DNA from: Bacteroidota bacterium
GTDB taxonomy: Bacteria; Bacteroidota; Bacteroidia; Chitinophagales; UBA2359
NCBI GenBank assembly: GCA_020629895.1
Contig: JAHDCM010000159.1
Location: forward strand, 1 to 7,904
Length of the DNA stretch: 7,904 nucleotides
Reading direction: 5' to 3'
Part shown: positions 5,670-7,904 of the stretch, piece after piece
How positions within the stretch are numbered: position 1 is the first letter of the stretch
Layout of the letters: each line of letters begins with the position of its first letter
Position numbers and translations under genes: made by a program
Notes under the pieces: generated by a model
What the model was told of the DNA's origin: nothing
Databases searched by the model: none
Seen by the model: only the letters and a program-made list of their open reading frames with translations

Positions 5670-6509
5670 CTACTTTAAAATATTCCAAAAGAAGGTCTCA
5701 TCGCCTACCAGTGACAGATGCTTTAATATTTTATTAGGAGAATCGCCTGTAAATTTTTTGAATTGATGAATAAAATCAGATTGATCGTAATAGTTATTAT
5801 CATGAGCTAATTGAGTCATGCTTACTTTGTCATTAGAGGTATAAAAGGTATCAATTGCGCTTCTAAATTTTACAATGCGAATAAATTCAATGACCGAACA
5901 TTTTAAATGGGTTTTAAATTGCCTCAATAATGTTCTACGGTTCACTCCAAAAGTATCGGTTATATCATGTACTGTTATATCTCCTTTATATTTCAATATA
6001 TAATCAACAATCAAGGATAATTGATTCAGTTGAAATGGCTGGTAGTGTGTTAGAAAGAAGGCATCAAGTAAAGCTGCTTTTTCCTCCATATTTATTGCCC
6101 GAAATATATCAGACATTTGTGTAGAAAAGTCGGTCCAACATTGGTTGGCATCTGAAAAATATTCGGGAAAAATGCGATTTAAATTAGTCCTTATAAAATA
6201 ATTCATGCCCAATGGATGAAATAATACCCCTATAATATCATACTTCCCAAAAACAAGTGCCTGTCGAAAGGATATTTTATTACAAGTATAGATACTAGAA
6301 ATACGCGCATGAGGATCGTAATATACTTCCCGACCAATATCTGTAATGTTTATTTTTGCCTGTGTATGTATATTTAGAGCATCTACATAATGTGGGTAGT
6401 TAATAAATCCTATCTTAGTAGACATATCCTCCGATTTCAAAAAATAATAATAGATGATATGCTTTTTTAAAATGGGAGTGTTAGGGACTATGGTTTTAAT
6501 GTCTAACAT
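5670..6509 (-). CDS. AraC-family transcriptional regulator
   Basis: This 279-aa protein has the standard two-part layout. The N-terminal region (about 1-150) begins with a PILKKHIIYYYFL segment and contains VLFHPLGMNYF (95-105), typical of the N-terminal domain of Bacteroidota AraC proteins (DUF6597 type). Its ligand is unknown. The C-terminal part (about 165-265) is the double helix-turn-helix: the first helix pair is ITVHDITDTFGVNRRTLLRQF (178-198), and the second is VSMTQLAHDNNYYDQSDFIHQF (229-250) followed by FTGDSPNKIL. The DNA-binding motifs are intact. It is divergent from the thioesterase gene across 151 bp and 84 bp upstream of the serine hydrolase, so either neighbour could be its target. 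No clear -33/-7 pair or strong operator was found upstream. The start ATG at 6507-6509 fits the family's usual N-terminus. Confidence 0.9.
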   Translation of the reverse strand: MLDIKTIVPNTPILKKHIIYYYFLKSEDMSTKIGFINYPHYVDALNIHTQAKINITDIGREVYYDPHARISSIYTCNKISFRQALVFGKYDIIGVLFHPLGMNYFIRTNLNRIFPEYFSDANQCWTDFSTQMSDIFRAINMEEKAALLDAFFLTHYQPFQLNQLSLIVDYILKYKGDITVHDITDTFGVNRRTLLRQFKTHLKCSVIEFIRIVKFRSAIDTFYTSNDKVSMTQLAHDNNYYDQSDFIHQFKKFTGDSPNKILKHLSLVGDETFFWNILK

Positions 6510-6660
6510 ATTTTCTTTTTAATGTTCCTTGAGTGTTCTAAAAATAGGATTACTGATCTTGTAAATAGTTGAGAAATTAGGATAAGAGATTTAACTATAA
6601 AAAACGAAATACTATGCCATAAAATGATGTCAGTATTTTAAGCAAATTAAAAAAATAGAA
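6510..6660. promoter_or_regulatory. Divergent intergenic region, AraC regulator / thioesterase
   Basis: This AT-rich region of 151 bp must hold both promoters, but neither strand shows a convincing TTTG-N19-TAnnTTTG pair; the best minus-strand candidate is TATTTTTA at about 6550-6557 without a -33. An inverted repeat TTTTAA-gcaaa-TTAAAA (6636-6652) lies 8 bp before the thioesterase start and is a weak operator candidate, possibly only an effect of AT-richness. Confidence 0.3.
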
Positions 6661-7059
6661 ATGAAAGAAAGAATACGAACAAGTTTTGAAAAGCAAGAGT
6701 TTATGACAACGCTTGGTGCCGAATTGGTAAGCATCAAAGAAGGAGAGGTACGTATTGATTGTCAATTCGATAATCGTTTAAGGCAGCAAGACGGTTTTTT
6801 CCACGCAGGTGTTGTTACGAGTATTGTGGATAGTGCTTGTGGCTATGCTGCTTTGAGTATGATGCCTGAAAATGCTCGTGTGCTATCCGTCGAGTTTAAA
6901 GTGAATCTTTTACGTCCTGCTACTGGAAATAAAATAATTGCAATTGGCAAAGTGATCAAATCGGGAAAGACTTTGAGTGTTTGTGAAGGGACGGTTTGGG
7001 ATGAAAAGCAGGAGAAGATAGTCGCCAAAATGATGGCAACAATGATTTGTTTGGTGTAA
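6661..7059 (+). CDS. PaaI-family hotdog-fold thioesterase
   Basis: This 132-aa protein has the normal length for a single hotdog domain. The active-site segment is QQDGFFHAGVVTSIVDSACG (42-61): H48-A-G50 stands for the HGG motif and D57 is the acidic residue on the central helix, as in PaaI/YbgC-like acyl-CoA thioesterases. VEFKVNLLRPA (77-87) and VIKSGKTLSVCEGTVWD (98-114) are the typical central and edge strands. It would hydrolyse acyl- or aryl-CoA thioesters in the cytosol as a tetramer; the actual substrate is unknown. It is read away from the AraC gene and is followed after 68 bp by the GH25 gene on the same strand, which may be co-transcribed but is not obviously related in function. 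The ATG at 6661 gives the expected short N-terminal helix. Confidence 0.88.
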   Translation: MKERIRTSFEKQEFMTTLGAELVSIKEGEVRIDCQFDNRLRQQDGFFHAGVVTSIVDSACGYAALSMMPENARVLSVEFKVNLLRPATGNKIIAIGKVIKSGKTLSVCEGTVWDEKQEKIVAKMMATMICLV

Positions 7060-7127
7060 GGTTTTGAAAAAGCGTGGAACTTCGCTAATTGGTTTTGATG
7101 TTGCGGTAGTGAATCAACACTAGAAAA

Positions 7128-7829
7128 ATGTATCGAATCATACTTGCTCTATTTTTTATCATTACTGTTTGTTGTGGAATGGGAGTTATCATGTTGTATA
7201 AGGGCTACCTGCGTTTTAACTATCCTTCAACAACAACTTATCCAATTAGAGGAATAGATATTTCCCACCACCAAGGCAGCATAGACTGGGATGAGTTAGC
7301 AAAAGAAAAATTAGATTTTGTATTTATAAAATCGACAGAAGGGGGTGATTTTGTAGATCCTTTGTTTTCTAATAATTGGAAGGCAGCGCGCGATGGGGGC
7401 TATAAAGTAGGAGCTTACCATTTTTATCGTTTGTGTAAAAGCGGCAAAGAACAAGCGGCAAATATCATCAAACATGTGCCTTTAGATGGTGATTTGGGCC
7501 CTGTATTAGATTTGGAGTTTGGAGCAAATTGCGCAACTAATCAATCAAAGGAAGAGGTGTTACAAGAAATAAGAACTTGTTTGAAGTTATTAGAAGAGCA
7601 TTATACAACACCTCCTATTTTATATGTGACAAGGGAGTTTTATGAGGCGTATGTGAAAAATGAATTTGAAGATTATTCGCTCTGGATTCGCTCTATTTAT
7701 GGTAAGCCTTCTATACCCGAAGCATGGGATTTTTGGCAATATGGAAATCGAGGACATTTACGAGGAATCAAGGGGTATGTGGATTTAAATGTCTATCATG
7801 GGCAACGATGGAATGAGAAAAGCCTGTAA
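7128..7829 (+). CDS. GH25 family lysozyme-like hydrolase, membrane-anchored
   Basis: This 233-aa protein is one GH25 domain behind an N-terminal hydrophobic segment (about 4-24, with Cys15-Cys16) that serves as a signal or membrane anchor. The GH25 landmarks appear in order: GIDISHHQGSIDW (42-54, D44), FVFIKSTEGG (64-73), VGAYHFY (94-100), PVLDLE (125-130, catalytic D128-x-E130), DFWQYG (201-206) and VDLNVY (218-223, D219). All expected active-site acids are present, so it should cleave the beta-1,4 MurNAc-GlcNAc bond of peptidoglycan (N-acetylmuramidase) in the periplasm or outside the cell. No cell-wall-binding repeats and no phage holin or structural genes are next to it, so a cell-wall-remodelling or competitor-lysing role is as likely as a phage remnant. 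A small hairpin TAGTG/CACTA (7107-7122) lies just before the start. Its last two codons and stop form one arm of the terminator. Confidence 0.92.
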   Translation: MYRIILALFFIITVCCGMGVIMLYKGYLRFNYPSTTTYPIRGIDISHHQGSIDWDELAKEKLDFVFIKSTEGGDFVDPLFSNNWKAARDGGYKVGAYHFYRLCKSGKEQAANIIKHVPLDGDLGPVLDLEFGANCATNQSKEEVLQEIRTCLKLLEEHYTTPPILYVTREFYEAYVKNEFEDYSLWIRSIYGKPSIPEAWDFWQYGNRGHLRGIKGYVDLNVYHGQRWNEKSL

Positions 7830-7852
7830 ATTAATAACTTACAGGCTTTTTT
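7818..7852. terminator. Bidirectional intrinsic terminator, GH25 gene / tRNA
   Basis: The stem AGCCTGTAA (7821-7829) pairs perfectly with TTACAGGCT (7839-7847) around a 9-nt loop. It is extended by AAA (7818-7820) pairing with TTT (7848-7850) and ends in a T6 run (7847-7852) on the plus strand. Read on the minus strand, the same stem is followed by TTTT, so it can also end the convergent tRNA transcript. The 5' arm contains the final Ser and Leu codons and the TAA stop of the GH25 gene. Confidence 0.88.
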
Positions 7853-7853
7853 G

Positions 7854-7904
7854 TGGAGGATACCGGATTCGAACCGGTGGCCTCTTGACTGCCAGTCAAA
7901 CGCT
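7854..7904 (-). tRNA. tRNA-Ala (anticodon GGC), 3' part, cut by window end
   Basis: The minus strand carries the last 51 nt of a tRNA. The anticodon stem TTTGA/TCAAG (7896-7900 and 7884-7888) encloses the loop CTGGCAG, with anticodon GGC at 7891-7893, which reads the Ala codon GCC (and GCU by wobble). The variable loop is AGGCC, and the T arm is ACCGG-TTCGAAT-CCGGT (7862-7878). The 3' acceptor strand is ATCCTCC with discriminator A at 7854; the CCA end is not encoded. Position 70 is T (7857), consistent with the G3-U70 alanine identity pair, though G3 lies outside the window. The D arm and 5' acceptor strand are missing only because the window ends. Confidence 0.93.

Noticed and set aside
7854..7904. 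Integration (att) site at the tRNA 3' end
   Set aside because: No second copy of the tRNA 3' sequence and no integrase gene is seen in the window.

Overview
The window looks like chromosomal DNA from a low-GC member of the Bacteroidota, possibly near the Saprospiria; the lineage is inferred from general impressions and was not tested. The main clue is a near-ideal Bacteroidota -7 box (TATCTTTG) before the first gene. Shine-Dalgarno sites are weak or absent, an AraC regulator has the usual C-terminal layout, and an AAA-ATPase/nuclease-like protein is of a kind common in this phylum.

Layout. Bases 1-417 hold no gene but contain a small hairpin repeat (64-90), a structured repeat called element A here (106-310, + strand) and a promoter. 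Next is a PLP-dependent transsulfuration enzyme (418-1563, +), whose stop codon interlocks with that of a convergent lipoprotein (1560-2225, -). The minus strand then carries an AAA ATPase with a C-terminal PD-(D/E)XK-like domain (2308-3753), element B (3824-4062, a second copy of element A), an exported serine hydrolase of the beta-lactamase/PBP4* type (4083-5585) and an AraC regulator (5670-6509). Divergent from the regulator are a PaaI-type hotdog thioesterase (6661-7059, +) and a membrane-anchored GH25 lysozyme-like hydrolase (7128-7829, +). A shared bidirectional terminator (7818-7852) follows, then the 3' part of a tRNA-Ala(GGC) on the minus strand, cut by the window edge.

The genes are mostly housekeeping or accessory and do not form one obvious pathway. 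Two of them act at the cell envelope (serine hydrolase, GH25). The AraC gene sits between the hydrolase gene (same strand, 84 bp) and the thioesterase (head to head, 151 bp), so local control of either is plausible but unproven.

The most unusual content is intergenic. Elements A and B share about 134 gap-free aligned bases (roughly 85% identity), invariant edges, and a fixed slot that holds a completely different long hairpin in each copy. Both copies point towards the start of the next gene on their own strand. A second, 27-nt hairpin repeat occurs next to A and inside the variable hairpin of B; all five of its differences keep base pairing. Together these suggest a dispersed family of structured RNA or DNA elements, whose function the sequence does not show.
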